Assembly (NCBI RefSeq): GCF_014649695.1
Contig: NZ_BMTN01000003.1
Span: 124,001 to 188,000, forward strand
DNA from: Streptomyces kurssanovii
Lineage (GTDB): Bacteria > Actinomycetota > Actinomycetes > Streptomycetales > Streptomycetaceae
DNA: 64,000 nucleotides
Direction: 5' to 3'
Shown: in pieces, positions 19,353 to 27,902 of the stretch
Position numbering within the stretch: the stretch's first letter is position 1
Layout of the letters: each line of letters begins with the position of its first letter
The notes under the pieces: generated by a model
Databases searched by the model: none
What the model was told of the DNA's origin: nothing
The model's input: the letters and a program-made list of their open reading frames with translations, nothing else
Position numbers and translations under genes: made by a program

Positions 19353-20771
19353 ATGGAACGTACAGAACCGGATGAGCCGGGCGGCCCCGACCGGGCCGTG
19401 CGGGGCGGAGCCGTGAGAGGCGGCGGCATGCCCGGCGGTGGTCCGGACGGTGGCGCCGGGGACCCCGGCCGGCCGAAGGGCGGGGTCGCGGCGTCGACGG
19501 CGCTGCCCGCTTTCGCGTACACCGAGGCCGACGAGGAGAAGCGGCGCGGTGTGCGGCGGATGAAGGCGACCGCGACAGGTCTGCTGCTGGGCGTCGCGAT
19601 CGTGTTCGTCCTCGCCACCTGGGCGAAGAACGCGGGCCTCGGCGGCTGGGCCGGTTACGTCGCGGCCGCCGCGGAGGCCGGCATGGTGGGCGCGCTCGCC
19701 GACTGGTTCGCCGTCACGGCCCTCTTCCGGCACCCCCTCGGCATCCCGATCCCGCACACCGCGATCATCCCGAACAAGAAGGACCAGCTCGGCGCCTCGC
19801 TCGGCTTGTTCGTCGGCGAGAACTTCCTCTCCTCCGACGTCGTGCGCGTCCGGCTCCGGGCCGTCGGCATCGGCAGCCGGCTCGGCGCGTGGCTCGCCCA
19901 GCCCGCCCACGCCGACCGGGTCACCGCCGAGCTGTCCACCGCCCTGCGCGGCGCGCTGACCGTGCTGCGCGACTCCGACGTGCAGGCGGTCGTCGGCGAG
20001 GCGATCACCCGCCGCGCGGAGGCCGTCGAGGTCGCGCCCGGCATAGGGAAGACCCTCCAGAAGGTCGTCGCCGACGGCGCGCACCACCGTGCCGTCGACC
20101 TGATCTGCACCCGTGCGCACGACTGGCTGGTCTTCCACTCCGACTCGGTGATGGACGCCGTGGAGGGCGGGGCCCCGGGATGGACCCCGCGCTTCGTGGA
20201 CAAGAAGATCGGCGAGCGCGTCTACAAGGAGCTGCTGCGCTTCGTCACCGAGATGCGCGACATGCCCGGCCATCCCGCGCGCGGAGCGATCGACCGGTTC
20301 CTGGGGGACTTCGCGGCCGACCTCCAGTCGGACACCGACACCCGTGCGCGCGTCGAGCGCATGAAGTCCGAGCTGCTGGCGCGTTCGGAGGTGCAGGACG
20401 TGATCGCGTCGGTCTGGTCCTCCGTACGCGCGATGATCATCTCGGCGGCCGAGGACGACCGCAGCGAGCTGCGCCTGCGGGCCCGCGCGTCGCTGCTGTC
20501 CCTGGGCTCGCGCCTGGCGACGGACAGCCGGCTCCAGGCGAAGGTGGACGGCTGGGTGGAGGACGCCGCGGTGTACGTGGTGACCACGTACCGGGGCGAG
20601 ATCACGTCGCTCATCTCGGACACCGTCGCCAGCTGGGACGCGGAGCACACCTCCCGGAAGATCGAGGCGCACATCGGCCGCGACCTGCAGTTCATCCGCA
20701 TCAACGGCACGGTGGTCGGCGCGCTGGCCGGCCTGCTCATCTACACCGTGGCGCACGCGCTGGGCGCGTGA
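19353..20771 (+). CDS. DUF445 membrane protein
   Basis: This 472-residue protein of the DUF445 (YjiN-type) family has a disordered Gly/Pro N-terminus of about 65 residues. Two hydrophobic segments follow near residues 70-115, with AGMVGALADWFAVTALFRHPLGIPIPHTAIIPNKKDQLG, the family hallmark, directly after. A long helical domain (about residues 130-440) and a last membrane helix (VVGALAGLLIYTVAHAL) complete it. The start at 19353 follows GGTGGAGC; a GTG ten codons upstream is an alternative. Function unknown. Confidence 0.87.
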   Translation: MERTEPDEPGGPDRAVRGGAVRGGGMPGGGPDGGAGDPGRPKGGVAASTALPAFAYTEADEEKRRGVRRMKATATGLLLGVAIVFVLATWAKNAGLGGWAGYVAAAAEAGMVGALADWFAVTALFRHPLGIPIPHTAIIPNKKDQLGASLGLFVGENFLSSDVVRVRLRAVGIGSRLGAWLAQPAHADRVTAELSTALRGALTVLRDSDVQAVVGEAITRRAEAVEVAPGIGKTLQKVVADGAHHRAVDLICTRAHDWLVFHSDSVMDAVEGGAPGWTPRFVDKKIGERVYKELLRFVTEMRDMPGHPARGAIDRFLGDFAADLQSDTDTRARVERMKSELLARSEVQDVIASVWSSVRAMIISAAEDDRSELRLRARASLLSLGSRLATDSRLQAKVDGWVEDAAVYVVTTYRGEITSLISDTVASWDAEHTSRKIEAHIGRDLQFIRINGTVVGALAGLLIYTVAHALGA

Positions 20772-21004
20772 CCGGTCCCTGCCCGACGGTCACGCGCCCA
20801 ACGCCTCTTGGGGAGGTACAGATGAATACGCGCGGGGGGCGGCGGGTGTTCAGTCCGGGCCGCACCTTGTCGGGAACCCGTCCCGTCGCCCGCGGAGCCC
20901 GTGGCGGGACACCGCCCGGGCTCGTTCCCGCCGCATCCGGGCGGCCGCCTTCGGGCTCGTCCCCGCCGTGACCGCGACGGCGCCCGCGCTCGTCCCCGTA
21001 CTGG
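20772..21004. other. intergenic, no gene seen
   Basis: This 233-bp GC-rich stretch lies between convergent DUF445 and the small membrane protein gene. It holds no ORF with coding character and no convincing hairpin; it contains several CCGG-rich imperfect repeats. Confidence 0.6.
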
Positions 21005-21307
21005 TCAGCTGCTGCGCCGGGTGACCGTCCACGAGGCCAGCGCCACCCCGGCGGCCACCGTGAACACCGCGGGCCAGGCGCCGACCTTCTTGGCGAGCGG
21101 GTGCGACCCGGCGAACGCGGCGACGTACGCGGCGCTCAGCCCGGCCGCCGCTTTCGGCCCGGCGTCCTGGTGCCACTGCCGGGCGGCCACGGCCCCGGCC
21201 GCGGCGAGGGCGACCCCGCCGAGGGGACGCTTCCTGGTCCAGCGGGCGACTCCGTACCCGCCGACGAGTCCGCCTGCCGCCACCGCCGCTGCGGGAACCC
21301 TGGCCAT
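21005..21307 (-). CDS. small membrane protein of unknown function
   Basis: This 100-residue protein has three or four short Ala/Gly/Val-rich hydrophobic segments (VPAAAVAAGGLVGGYGVARW, GGVALAAAGAVAA, AAGLSAAYVAAFAGSHPLAKKVGAWPAVFTVAAGVALASW) and a basic end TRRSS. The layout resembles conserved Streptomyces hypothetical membrane proteins. The ORF is bounded by good start context and G/C-ending codons. No function can be proposed. Confidence 0.7.
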   Translation of the reverse strand: MARVPAAAVAAGGLVGGYGVARWTRKRPLGGVALAAAGAVAARQWHQDAGPKAAAGLSAAYVAAFAGSHPLAKKVGAWPAVFTVAAGVALASWTVTRRSS

Positions 21308-21493
21308 TGCTGCCGCCTCTCGCGCTTTCGCTGTCGTCGTGCCGACGTGGGGCCCGTGCCGACAGGGTCGTCGGCCGTCGGTCGGGCGTCGTCGGGGAAG
21401 CCGTGCCGTTGTGCGTCGACCGTCGCCGTCGTTCGGGTCGTTCGGGCGTGCCGGCGTGCCGGCCTGCCGTTCCGAGCCTAGAACGTCCTCGTC

Positions 21494-22432
21494 CTAGTGG
21501 AAGAGCTGACCCCGGACCGCCCCATCGGGGAACTCCTCCGTGTGGATGTTGGAGTAGAAGCCCCACGGGTTGTCACGGATCTCCTTGACCAGTCCGGCGT
21601 GCTGGTCGTGCAGCCGTCCGGAGACGGCGAACAGGCCCTCCGGTACCGGCTTGTCGAAGAAGCCCAGCACCACGTCGCCGTTCTTGCCGAAGTCGCCCTT
21701 GTGGATGTGGGCGGCGGCGGGCGCCTTGATGTCGGCCCAGGCGAGCGAGAAGTCGACGGTCGTTCCCTTGGGGTGCAGGAACGTCACCGCTTTCCCGTCA
21801 CGGTCGTTGACCTTCGTCGCGTCGTTGTTGGCGACCTCCTGGGCGCCGTTGGCCAGGGCGCGCAGCTTGCCGCCCTTGATGATGTGGAGCGGGTTGATGT
21901 TCTCGTGGAGCTGCTTCAGCTGGCCGCGCACGGCTCCGCCGGGGAACTCCTCGCTGTGCAGGTTCATGTAGAAGCCGGAGGGATGCTCGATCAGGCTCTT
22001 GGCGAGCGCGGCGTCGGTGAGGGTCGTGTGCCCCGCCGCCGAGTGCAGCGAATCGGGCATCGCGGTGCCGAACAGCGGCACCTTCACATCGCCGTTCTGC
22101 CCGGCGGCGCCCTGGTGGATGTGGCCCTGGCTCGGTACGAAGCCCTGCCACTGCATCGCGAAGACCACCCGGTCGCCCTTCACCTGCATCAGGGCGACGG
22201 CCTTCCCGTCGGGGTCGTTCACGGCCGCCCCGCTCGCGTCGGGGACCTCGTGCGCGCCGGTCATGACGACGGCGAAGGTGACGGCCTTGCCGTGGCTGGG
22301 TTTCGTGAACGTGGCAGCGGTCTGCGTGCTGCTCCGCCCCCCTCCGTGGCTGTCGTGCGCGACGGCTGGGACGACACCGGCCACGGCCAGCACGAGGGCG
22401 GCGGCCGGCACGGCGAGAGTGCGCTTGTGCAT
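21494..22432 (-). CDS. secreted protein with two CHRD domains
   Basis: This 312-residue protein has a clear signal peptide (LAVPAAALVLAVAGVVPAVA, cleavage about residue 27). Two CHRD (chordin-type) domains follow: the first from ALMQVKGDRVVFAMQWQGF through HIHQGAAGQNGDVKVPLF to GFYMNLHSEEFPGGAVRGQL, the second repeating the same blocks (HIHKGDFGKNGDVVLGFF, GFYSNIHTEEFPDGAVRGQL). Both keep the His-x-His and the Asn-x-His-(S/T)-x-(E)-(F)-P-G patterns. Bacterial CHRD proteins are extracellular and of unknown function. The ATG at 22432 follows AGAGG. Confidence 0.88.
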   Translation of the reverse strand: MHKRTLAVPAAALVLAVAGVVPAVAHDSHGGGRSSTQTAATFTKPSHGKAVTFAVVMTGAHEVPDASGAAVNDPDGKAVALMQVKGDRVVFAMQWQGFVPSQGHIHQGAAGQNGDVKVPLFGTAMPDSLHSAAGHTTLTDAALAKSLIEHPSGFYMNLHSEEFPGGAVRGQLKQLHENINPLHIIKGGKLRALANGAQEVANNDATKVNDRDGKAVTFLHPKGTTVDFSLAWADIKAPAAAHIHKGDFGKNGDVVLGFFDKPVPEGLFAVSGRLHDQHAGLVKEIRDNPWGFYSNIHTEEFPDGAVRGQLFH

Positions 22433-22614
22433 TGCGGATGAACCTCTCATTCTGGGCCGACCGGTCGTGGTCGGTCGGGGTCTTGTACGCGTCGCCCGGG
22501 CGGCCCGTTCAAATGACGAATCCGCTGTATCCGATTGAACAGTCGGTCAGTTGAGGCCGTACCACCCGCCGTACGCACAGCTGTTCACACACTCGGAAGC
22601 CGAGGGACACGACC

Positions 22615-23229
22615 ATGCGCAGCACCCGGAACCCTGGCCGCACCAAGGCCCTGATCGCAGCCCCGCTGATGGCTCTGGCGCTGCTCACCGCGACCGCGTG
22701 CGAGGACTCCGGAGGCTCGGGCTCGTCGTACGGAGCAGGTGCGGCCGGGCAGCCGGCGGACCAGCCACAGGCCGAGTCCCCGGCGGGTTCCCCGGCAAAG
22801 ACGCCGGCGGGGGAGCAGCCCGCCGCCGACGGGTCCGCGGACACGGCACCGCAGAAGCAGCCGCCTCCTCCCTCCATCTCGATCAGGACCGCGGAGTCGG
22901 ACCTCGGCACGATCCTCGTCGACGACCAGGGCCGCACGCTGTACGGATTCACCAAGGACAAGCCGGGCCAGGCCAACTGTGATTCCGACTGCATCGCGGT
23001 CTGGCCGGCGCTGATCTCCGCCAAGGACGTGACGGCCGGCGAGGGCACGGACGCTTCGCTGCTGAAGGAGATCAAGCTGGGGGCGGGCGCTGAGCAGGCG
23101 GTCTACGGCGACTGGCCGCTGTACTACTACGTGGGCGACGTGACGGCCGGCGACGTGAACGGCCAGGGCCTGGACGGCGAGTGGTTCGTGGTCGCGGCGG
23201 ACGGCAAGCTCATCAAGTCGGAGGCGTGA
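22615..23229 (+). CDS. lipoprotein with Yx(F/Y/W)xxD repeats
   Basis: This 204-residue lipoprotein has signal ALIAAPLMALALLTATAC with the lipid cysteine near residue 25. A Ser/Gly/Pro/Ala linker follows to about residue 85, then two secreted repeats of unknown function: LGTILVDDQGRTLYGFTKD (YGFTKD) with the paired cysteines of NCDSDCIAVWP, and YGDWPLYYYVGD. This domain (COG4315-like) is common in actinomycete surface lipoproteins. It follows CCGAGGGACACG and is monocistronic. Confidence 0.88.
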   Translation: MRSTRNPGRTKALIAAPLMALALLTATACEDSGGSGSSYGAGAAGQPADQPQAESPAGSPAKTPAGEQPAADGSADTAPQKQPPPPSISIRTAESDLGTILVDDQGRTLYGFTKDKPGQANCDSDCIAVWPALISAKDVTAGEGTDASLLKEIKLGAGAEQAVYGDWPLYYYVGDVTAGDVNGQGLDGEWFVVAADGKLIKSEA

Positions 23230-23262
23230 GCAGCAGGTTGCCGCCACCGTCCCGCGGTCCTG

Positions 23263-24093
23263 TCAGGCTCCGCCCTGTGTGAAGCGTGCCAACAGGGCGC
23301 GCCCGCGGCCCCCGGTCGCACCCGCGGGTGCCGACGCGCGGAGCTGTCGCCATGTGGCACGAGGACAGCGGCCCTGAGGGCGGGACTTGAGGAAGTCGGC
23401 GTAGGGGACCGGACGCGGGGGGACACCGATCTCCACCCAGTGGTCACGGCCGGAGACATGGTCCCAGCCGGCGTTGGGGATGCGGATGTGGTCCGCGCGG
23501 CCGTCCTTGTTCTTCGAGGTGATCTGGAGGACCTCGGCGTGGCCGGCGCGCGTCCGGAGAACCACGCAGTAGTGCTGCGCCGCCTGGTCCGACTCCCGGT
23601 ACGGGACCATCGCGAGCCACACCTCGCCGCGGGCCGGCCGGCGGCCCAGCCGGCTGCCGGGGGCCCGGTTCGCGCGGGCCGCGTCCCACCAGCGGATCCC
23701 GCGGTGGACGACGAACGCGGCGACGCCCGTCGCTCCGCTCACGGCGATGCCGCGGATGTTCCAGTACGGCGAGTCGACCTGTGCCTCGGCCCAGAGCATC
23801 GCCGACCAACAGGCGCCCAGGTAGAGGGCGGTGCGGCCGAGGACCACCCACCACACGAACCGCCGGCTACGGCCGGAGTACACGGCGAGGACGGCGGCCG
23901 TTACCACGGAGACGCCGTACACGGCGAGGTACTGGCCCGCCCCGCTCAGCTTCCGGGGTGGCGTCTGGACCGACAGCAGATCAGGCATGAGCACCGGCTG
24001 CGCCAGCAGACTGCCGACGACGACGCACACCACCAGTATCAAGAACCCCGCGCAGCCGATCCCCGCGCAGGACGTGTCGTCACGTCGGGCCAC
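23263..24093 (-). CDS. membrane protein with PemK/MazF-like C-terminal domain
   Basis: This 276-residue protein has four predicted membrane helices in the first 130 residues (IGCAGFLILVVCVVVGSLL, YLAVYGVSVVTAAVLAVYS, FVWWVVLGRTALYLGACWSA, GIAVSGATGVAAFVV). The cytoplasmic C-terminus starts at RRPARGEVWLAMVPYRESDQAAQHYCVVLRT (about residues 160-190), which matches the opening strands of PemK/MazF toxins: a GEVW beta strand, then a hydrophobic core strand after the variable loop. It continues to LPSRPQG-like SRPQGRCPRATWRQLR. No antitoxin gene is adjacent. The GTG start follows GGGGGAGGG. Fold assignment is by pattern only. Confidence 0.75.
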   Translation of the reverse strand: MARRDDTSCAGIGCAGFLILVVCVVVGSLLAQPVLMPDLLSVQTPPRKLSGAGQYLAVYGVSVVTAAVLAVYSGRSRRFVWWVVLGRTALYLGACWSAMLWAEAQVDSPYWNIRGIAVSGATGVAAFVVHRGIRWWDAARANRAPGSRLGRRPARGEVWLAMVPYRESDQAAQHYCVVLRTRAGHAEVLQITSKNKDGRADHIRIPNAGWDHVSGRDHWVEIGVPPRPVPYADFLKSRPQGRCPRATWRQLRASAPAGATGGRGRALLARFTQGGA

Positions 24094-24366
24094 GAGCCCT
24101 CCCCCTGATCCCCGAACCCCCTGGATTTCCCCGATCGAAGGGTAAGGCAAGGGGGCTGCGCGGCGAGGGAGTTCCCGGCACCGGGATCTTCGGCACCCGG
24201 GCCCTCCGTGTCGGGCGCCCGAGAGGTTCGAGGAGTGCTGTGGTGCAGGGTGCCGCACGGCATAGACAACGCCGACGGGTGCGTACGGCATCCTGGGAGC
24301 CCGCCGGGCCGGGCCCGCGGCCGGCGGCAGACCGCACCGTGTTTCTGCTCCCGCTTGGAGGCATCG

Positions 24367-24714
24367 ATGGTCGTACGTCGTGTTGTGCCGAACATCCGGA
24401 CCGAGTCGCTGGAGAAGAGCCGCGACTTCTACGGTCTGCTGGGCCTGGAGGAAGTCATGAACCTCGGCTGGGTCATGACGATGGCCTCCCCCTCCGCTCC
24501 GGCGGTCCAGGCCGGTTTCCTGGTCGCCGACGAGACGGCGCCGGTCATCCCTGACATCAGCGTCGAGGTGGACGACGTCGACGAGGTTTATGCGGCTGTG
24601 CGCGCGAGCGGCGCCGAGATCGTGCACTCGTTGCGGGACGAGGAGTGGGGTGTGCGCCGGTTCTTCGTACGCGACCCCAACGGGCAGGTGGTCAACGTGC
24701 TGACCCACCGCTGA
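24367..24714 (+). CDS. VOC-family (glyoxalase/bleomycin-resistance fold) protein
   Basis: This 115-residue single VOC module begins RRVVPNIRTESLEKSRDFYGLLGLEEVM and ends WGVRRFFVRDPNGQVVNVLTH, the typical beta-alpha-beta-beta-beta pattern with a conserved (R)DPNG turn. Metal ligands would be H/Q/E in the strands; the usual N-terminal His is not evident. It starts after TTGGAGGCATCG and ends only 4 bp before the convergent DUF89 gene. Function unknown: possible small-molecule binding or resistance protein. Confidence 0.85.
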   Translation: MVVRRVVPNIRTESLEKSRDFYGLLGLEEVMNLGWVMTMASPSAPAVQAGFLVADETAPVIPDISVEVDDVDEVYAAVRASGAEIVHSLRDEEWGVRRFFVRDPNGQVVNVLTHR

Positions 24715-24718
24715 GCCC

Positions 24719-26032
24719 TCAGCGGGACCGGGCATCCACCTGCACCAACGCATGGGTGCCGCTGGTGCGCCACGCCTCCCCGCTCGCCTCGAGCGCGGCC
24801 AGGACGTCGCGGTCCAGGCCGGTGATCACGTCCGACTTCAGGGTGCGCAGCGCAGCGACCGGGCCCGGCCAGTACGCGGTCCGCTCCGCGAAGGGTGTGG
24901 TCGGGGGCCACAGTTGGTCACCGACGAGGCGGCGGTAGTTGAGGTCGCCCTTGAGGACGGTCACGGTGGCGGCCGCGAACTGCTGCCGGAGATCGTCGGG
25001 CATCGCGCTGTACGGGAACGGGGCGCAGAAGAACTCGTGCGCGCGGACCGTCAGCCGTCCGGCGGCCGTCGCGGCCCACAGGCGCCGGCCGATCTCCGCG
25101 GCGTAACCGGCCGCGGGCGCGTGGGTGAGCCGGCGCAGGCTGTCGACGACGTCCGACATGGTCGCGTCGGAGATGTAGTACGGGTGCGGCTTCACATGAA
25201 GGACCACGTCAGCGGCCCGCTCCGAGTGCAGCAGGTGGTCGACGAGGACGAGGTCGGGGATGAGCTCCCGGCCCGCGTTGTCCGCGACGAGATGGACGGT
25301 CGCCGCGCCACCGGTCGGCAGAAGGGTCCACAGCCGCGCACTCTCGTCGGTGACGAGCCGCGAGTCCGGGCCGGCGGCCGTCGACTCGTGGGCGCCGCCG
25401 GAGTCGATACGGAAGCCGAGGTCGGCGCGGTTGCCCCACAGGGACCCGGCGAGCAGCGCGGGAGCCTGGACGTCGGCGGGCTGCCCGGCCAGTTCGTCCA
25501 GGGCGGCGAGCTCCTCGTCGACCAGCTTGCCGGCCAGTTCGGCGGCCTTGAAGGGGCCGAAGGGGTCGATGCCCTGCCAGGGGCCGGGAGTGAAGTGGCC
25601 GAGGGCGCCGAGGAGTTTGCGGTAGAAGTAGCTCTCGGCCCACAGGAACGGCACGTCGAACCAGGACCGGCCGAAGTACCCCTGCCCCCACGCGGCCCAT
25701 CGCTCACGGTCGTGCGCGTCGGCGTCGAGCGGCTCGATCACGCCTTCGGTGGCCTCGGCGAGCAGAGCGTCGAGAGCGGCGTGCTGCGCGGGCCCGAGGG
25801 GGAACGCGTCGCGCACCTGCTGGATCAGCACCGGGTGGCGTTCGGCCAGGACGGCCCAGGGGAACGAGCCGGGTTCGCTGCTCGTGATCACGGGGCTGGC
25901 AGGCCGCGTGGAGGCGCCAGGTGCTTCAGGTGTGTCGGGTACGTCAGGTGTGACGGCGTCGTCGGCTGCGTCGGGTACGTCGGGTGTGATGGGTGCGTCG
26001 GCTGCGTCGGGCGCGTCGTCGTGGGCGGGCAT
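24719..26032 (-). CDS. DUF89/ARMT1-like damage-control phosphatase family protein
   Basis: This 437-residue protein has a low-complexity N-terminus of about 45 residues (repeated PDxPDAADD-type units), followed by a domain like DUF89: PSEPGSFPWAVLAERHPVLIQQV, WFDVPFLWAESYFYRKLL, GPWQGIDPFGPFKAAEL, then LVADNAGRELIPDLVLVDHLL, which carries the DNxGxE signature, and VVLHVKPHPYYISDAT. Members are metal-dependent phosphatases on sugar phosphates; the human relative was described as a protein methyltransferase. The substrate here is unknown. The internal repeat makes the start uncertain; 26032 is the longest reading. Confidence 0.85.
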   Translation of the reverse strand: MPAHDDAPDAADAPITPDVPDAADDAVTPDVPDTPEAPGASTRPASPVITSSEPGSFPWAVLAERHPVLIQQVRDAFPLGPAQHAALDALLAEATEGVIEPLDADAHDRERWAAWGQGYFGRSWFDVPFLWAESYFYRKLLGALGHFTPGPWQGIDPFGPFKAAELAGKLVDEELAALDELAGQPADVQAPALLAGSLWGNRADLGFRIDSGGAHESTAAGPDSRLVTDESARLWTLLPTGGAATVHLVADNAGRELIPDLVLVDHLLHSERAADVVLHVKPHPYYISDATMSDVVDSLRRLTHAPAAGYAAEIGRRLWAATAAGRLTVRAHEFFCAPFPYSAMPDDLRQQFAAATVTVLKGDLNYRRLVGDQLWPPTTPFAERTAYWPGPVAALRTLKSDVITGLDRDVLAALEASGEAWRTSGTHALVQVDARSR

Positions 26033-26331
26033 CAGGTCTCACGTACTCCTCGGTCGTCGCGGGCCCGGCCGGGACCGGCGCGGGCGGGCCGCCGGGGCCA
26101 GTGGGTTCGCCCGGTGCGGCCGGCACCTTGCCGTATCGCGTCCCGGCACGGGCCGACCGTACCCGCCGGATGCGCGGACACCACGCGCCCGGCCTCGTGG
26201 CTGGGTGTCAGCCACGGGGCCTTCACTCTTGGCGCCTGCTGATCGACGGATCCACGGCCGTCCTCTTCGAGCTCTCGCATCTGTCAGCCATGCATACGGG
26301 GGATCGGCGTGCGCCGTGCCAGACTTCCCGG

Positions 26332-26799
26332 ATGGAGATCAGGACGGCGCAGAAGGACGACTTCGAGGGCTACTTGGGCCTCGCGGCGCAGGTGGAGGAC
26401 TGGTTCGGCCCGATGGTCGACGACCCGGGCTTCCACCAGGCGGTGACCGAGCACATCGGCCGGTCGACCGCGCTCGTCGCCACCGCCGGCGGCCCGGACC
26501 TGCTCGGCGGTCTCCTGTTCGGCCCGAGCCACCCGGCGCATCACCTCCACTGGCTTGTGGTCTCGGGACAGGCCCGGGGCCGGGGCGTAGGCAAGGCGCT
26601 GATGGCGGACGCCATGAGCCGCTTCGTACGCAGCGGCCCGGCCACCATCGAGGTCGTCACCTTCGGCCCCGACCACCCCGGGGCCGTCACCAGCGGCGCC
26701 CGCGTCTTCTACGAACGCCTGGGCTTCACACCGGCCGAGGCCACGGAACCGGGGCCGGAGGGCGGGTCACGGCAGATCTACCGGATGACCGTAGCTTGA
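26332..26799 (+). CDS. GNAT-family N-acetyltransferase
   Basis: This 155-residue GNAT protein begins MEIRTAQKDDFEGYLGL. The acetyl-CoA pocket motif A is VVSGQARGRGVGKALMADAM, and the C-terminal ARVFYERLGFTPAE is the usual final motif. It starts at 26332 within a longer open frame; there is only a weak ribosome site (TTCCCGG). Substrate unknown. Confidence 0.87.
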   Translation: MEIRTAQKDDFEGYLGLAAQVEDWFGPMVDDPGFHQAVTEHIGRSTALVATAGGPDLLGGLLFGPSHPAHHLHWLVVSGQARGRGVGKALMADAMSRFVRSGPATIEVVTFGPDHPGAVTSGARVFYERLGFTPAEATEPGPEGGSRQIYRMTVA

Positions 26800-26841
26800 C
26801 GTGCCGGCACCGACCTGTGCTCGTCGCCCGGTGGTGGCCGC

Positions 26842-27216
26842 CTAGAGGACGTCGGCCAGCAGGACGTCGGCCGGGGGTAGCGCCTGCCCGAGCGAGCCGC
26901 GCCACAGTTTGGGGTCGGGGATGAAGAGCATGATCCCGCCACCGATCATGAAGAACGACACGTAGATGATCAACGTGCGGCCGACCGTCTCGTGCCCCAG
27001 GTGCAGCGCGACGAACCCGGCGATCAGGCCCAGCGCGAGGAACAGGTTGTAGAAGCCGACGTTGAACCGCCACAGCCGCACCTCGGGCGCGTCAGCCGTG
27101 CTGCCGGTGAGCAGGACCCGCACCTGCGGGCGCCCGTAGAGGAAGCTCTCCAGCGGCCACACGGCGATATGGACGGCCGCGGCGACGAGCACGAAGACCT
27201 GGCTGACGACGTTCAT
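26842..27216 (-). CDS. DUF1304 membrane protein
   Basis: This 124-residue protein has four hydrophobic segments: QVFVLVAAAVHIAVWPLE, NLFLALGLIAGFVALHLG, LIIYVSFFMIGGGIMLFI and a short C-terminal one. The block HIAVWPLESFLYGRP, with NVGFYNLFLALG, is the DUF1304 signature. The start at 27216 follows a weak TGGGTCC site. Function unknown. A tandem repeat lies upstream. Confidence 0.85.
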   Translation of the reverse strand: MNVVSQVFVLVAAAVHIAVWPLESFLYGRPQVRVLLTGSTADAPEVRLWRFNVGFYNLFLALGLIAGFVALHLGHETVGRTLIIYVSFFMIGGGIMLFIPDPKLWRGSLGQALPPADVLLADVL

Positions 27217-27264
27217 GGACCCATGCTCGACCGCCGGGCCCCTGCCGGTGAGCCGACACACTGA

Positions 27265-27310
27265 CAGGCCCACCGGCCCACAGGCCCACCGGCCCACAGG
27301 CCCACCGGCC
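27265..27310. repeat. tandem 16-bp repeat, 2.9 copies
   Basis: The unit CAGGCCCACCGGCCCA occurs at 27265-27280, 27281-27296 and, without its last two bases, 27297-27310. It lies between two divergent genes (DUF1304 and the broken GNAT gene), likely slippage-derived. Confidence 0.85.
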
Positions 27311-27407
27311 GAGGGCGACCGTGGCGGGCCGGAGGTACCTGGGGGCGGAATCTGCGTCGCGCCACAGCCTGACCGGCATGGATGCTGACTCGCCGGAGGT
27401 GGTGAAG

Positions 27408-27896
27408 ATGTCCGAGGTTGTGCTGAGACTGTCGTTACGCGACATGGTCCACACGGACCTGGAGGCCTGCCGCGGCTGGGCCGGCTCGGACCACCTGGCT
27501 GGCGTCGCCGGGCAACTCGACCGTGCCCGAGTCGGGGAGGCCGACTACCTCGTGGTTTGCACCTCGACGGACGTGCCCGTGGCCAAGGGCGGCATCGACT
27601 ACCAGGTCAGGCAGGACGCCGGTTTCCTCTGGAAGCTCACGGTCCACCCCGCGCTGCGCTCATGTGGCGTCGGCACCCTTTAGGTCGCCGCCGCAGAACT
27701 CCGGATCAGGGCCCGGGGCCTCAACCACGCCGAGCTGGCGGTCGAGGAGAACAACCGGCGGGCGCGGGCCCTGTACGAACGGCTCGGTTACGTCACGTAT
27801 GATCGCCGCCCGGATGCGTGGGACGAACAGACCCCGGACGGCTCTCCGCGCCGGTACGAGACGGTGTGCACCCTGATGCGGAAGCGGCTCGCGTAG
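27408..27896 (+). pseudogene. GNAT N-acetyltransferase with internal stop
   Basis: A reading from ATG 27408 (well led by GGAGGTGGTG) runs as a GNAT protein until TAG at 27681-27683, right inside motif A: the frame reads GVGTL, stop, VAAAELRIRARGL. The same frame then continues without a gap through NHAELAVEENNRRARALYERLGYVTYDRR to a proper stop at 27894. The stop replaces a position that is Leu or Ile in homologues (GxGxLLV), so a single change (TTG to TAG) could explain it. All else is intact, so it is a young nonsense mutation or a sequencing error. Confidence 0.85.
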
Positions 27897-27902
27897 ACCT
27901 GT

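Noticed and set aside
27265-27310. Possible CRISPR array
   Set aside because: Units are contiguous without spacers; no cas genes nearby.
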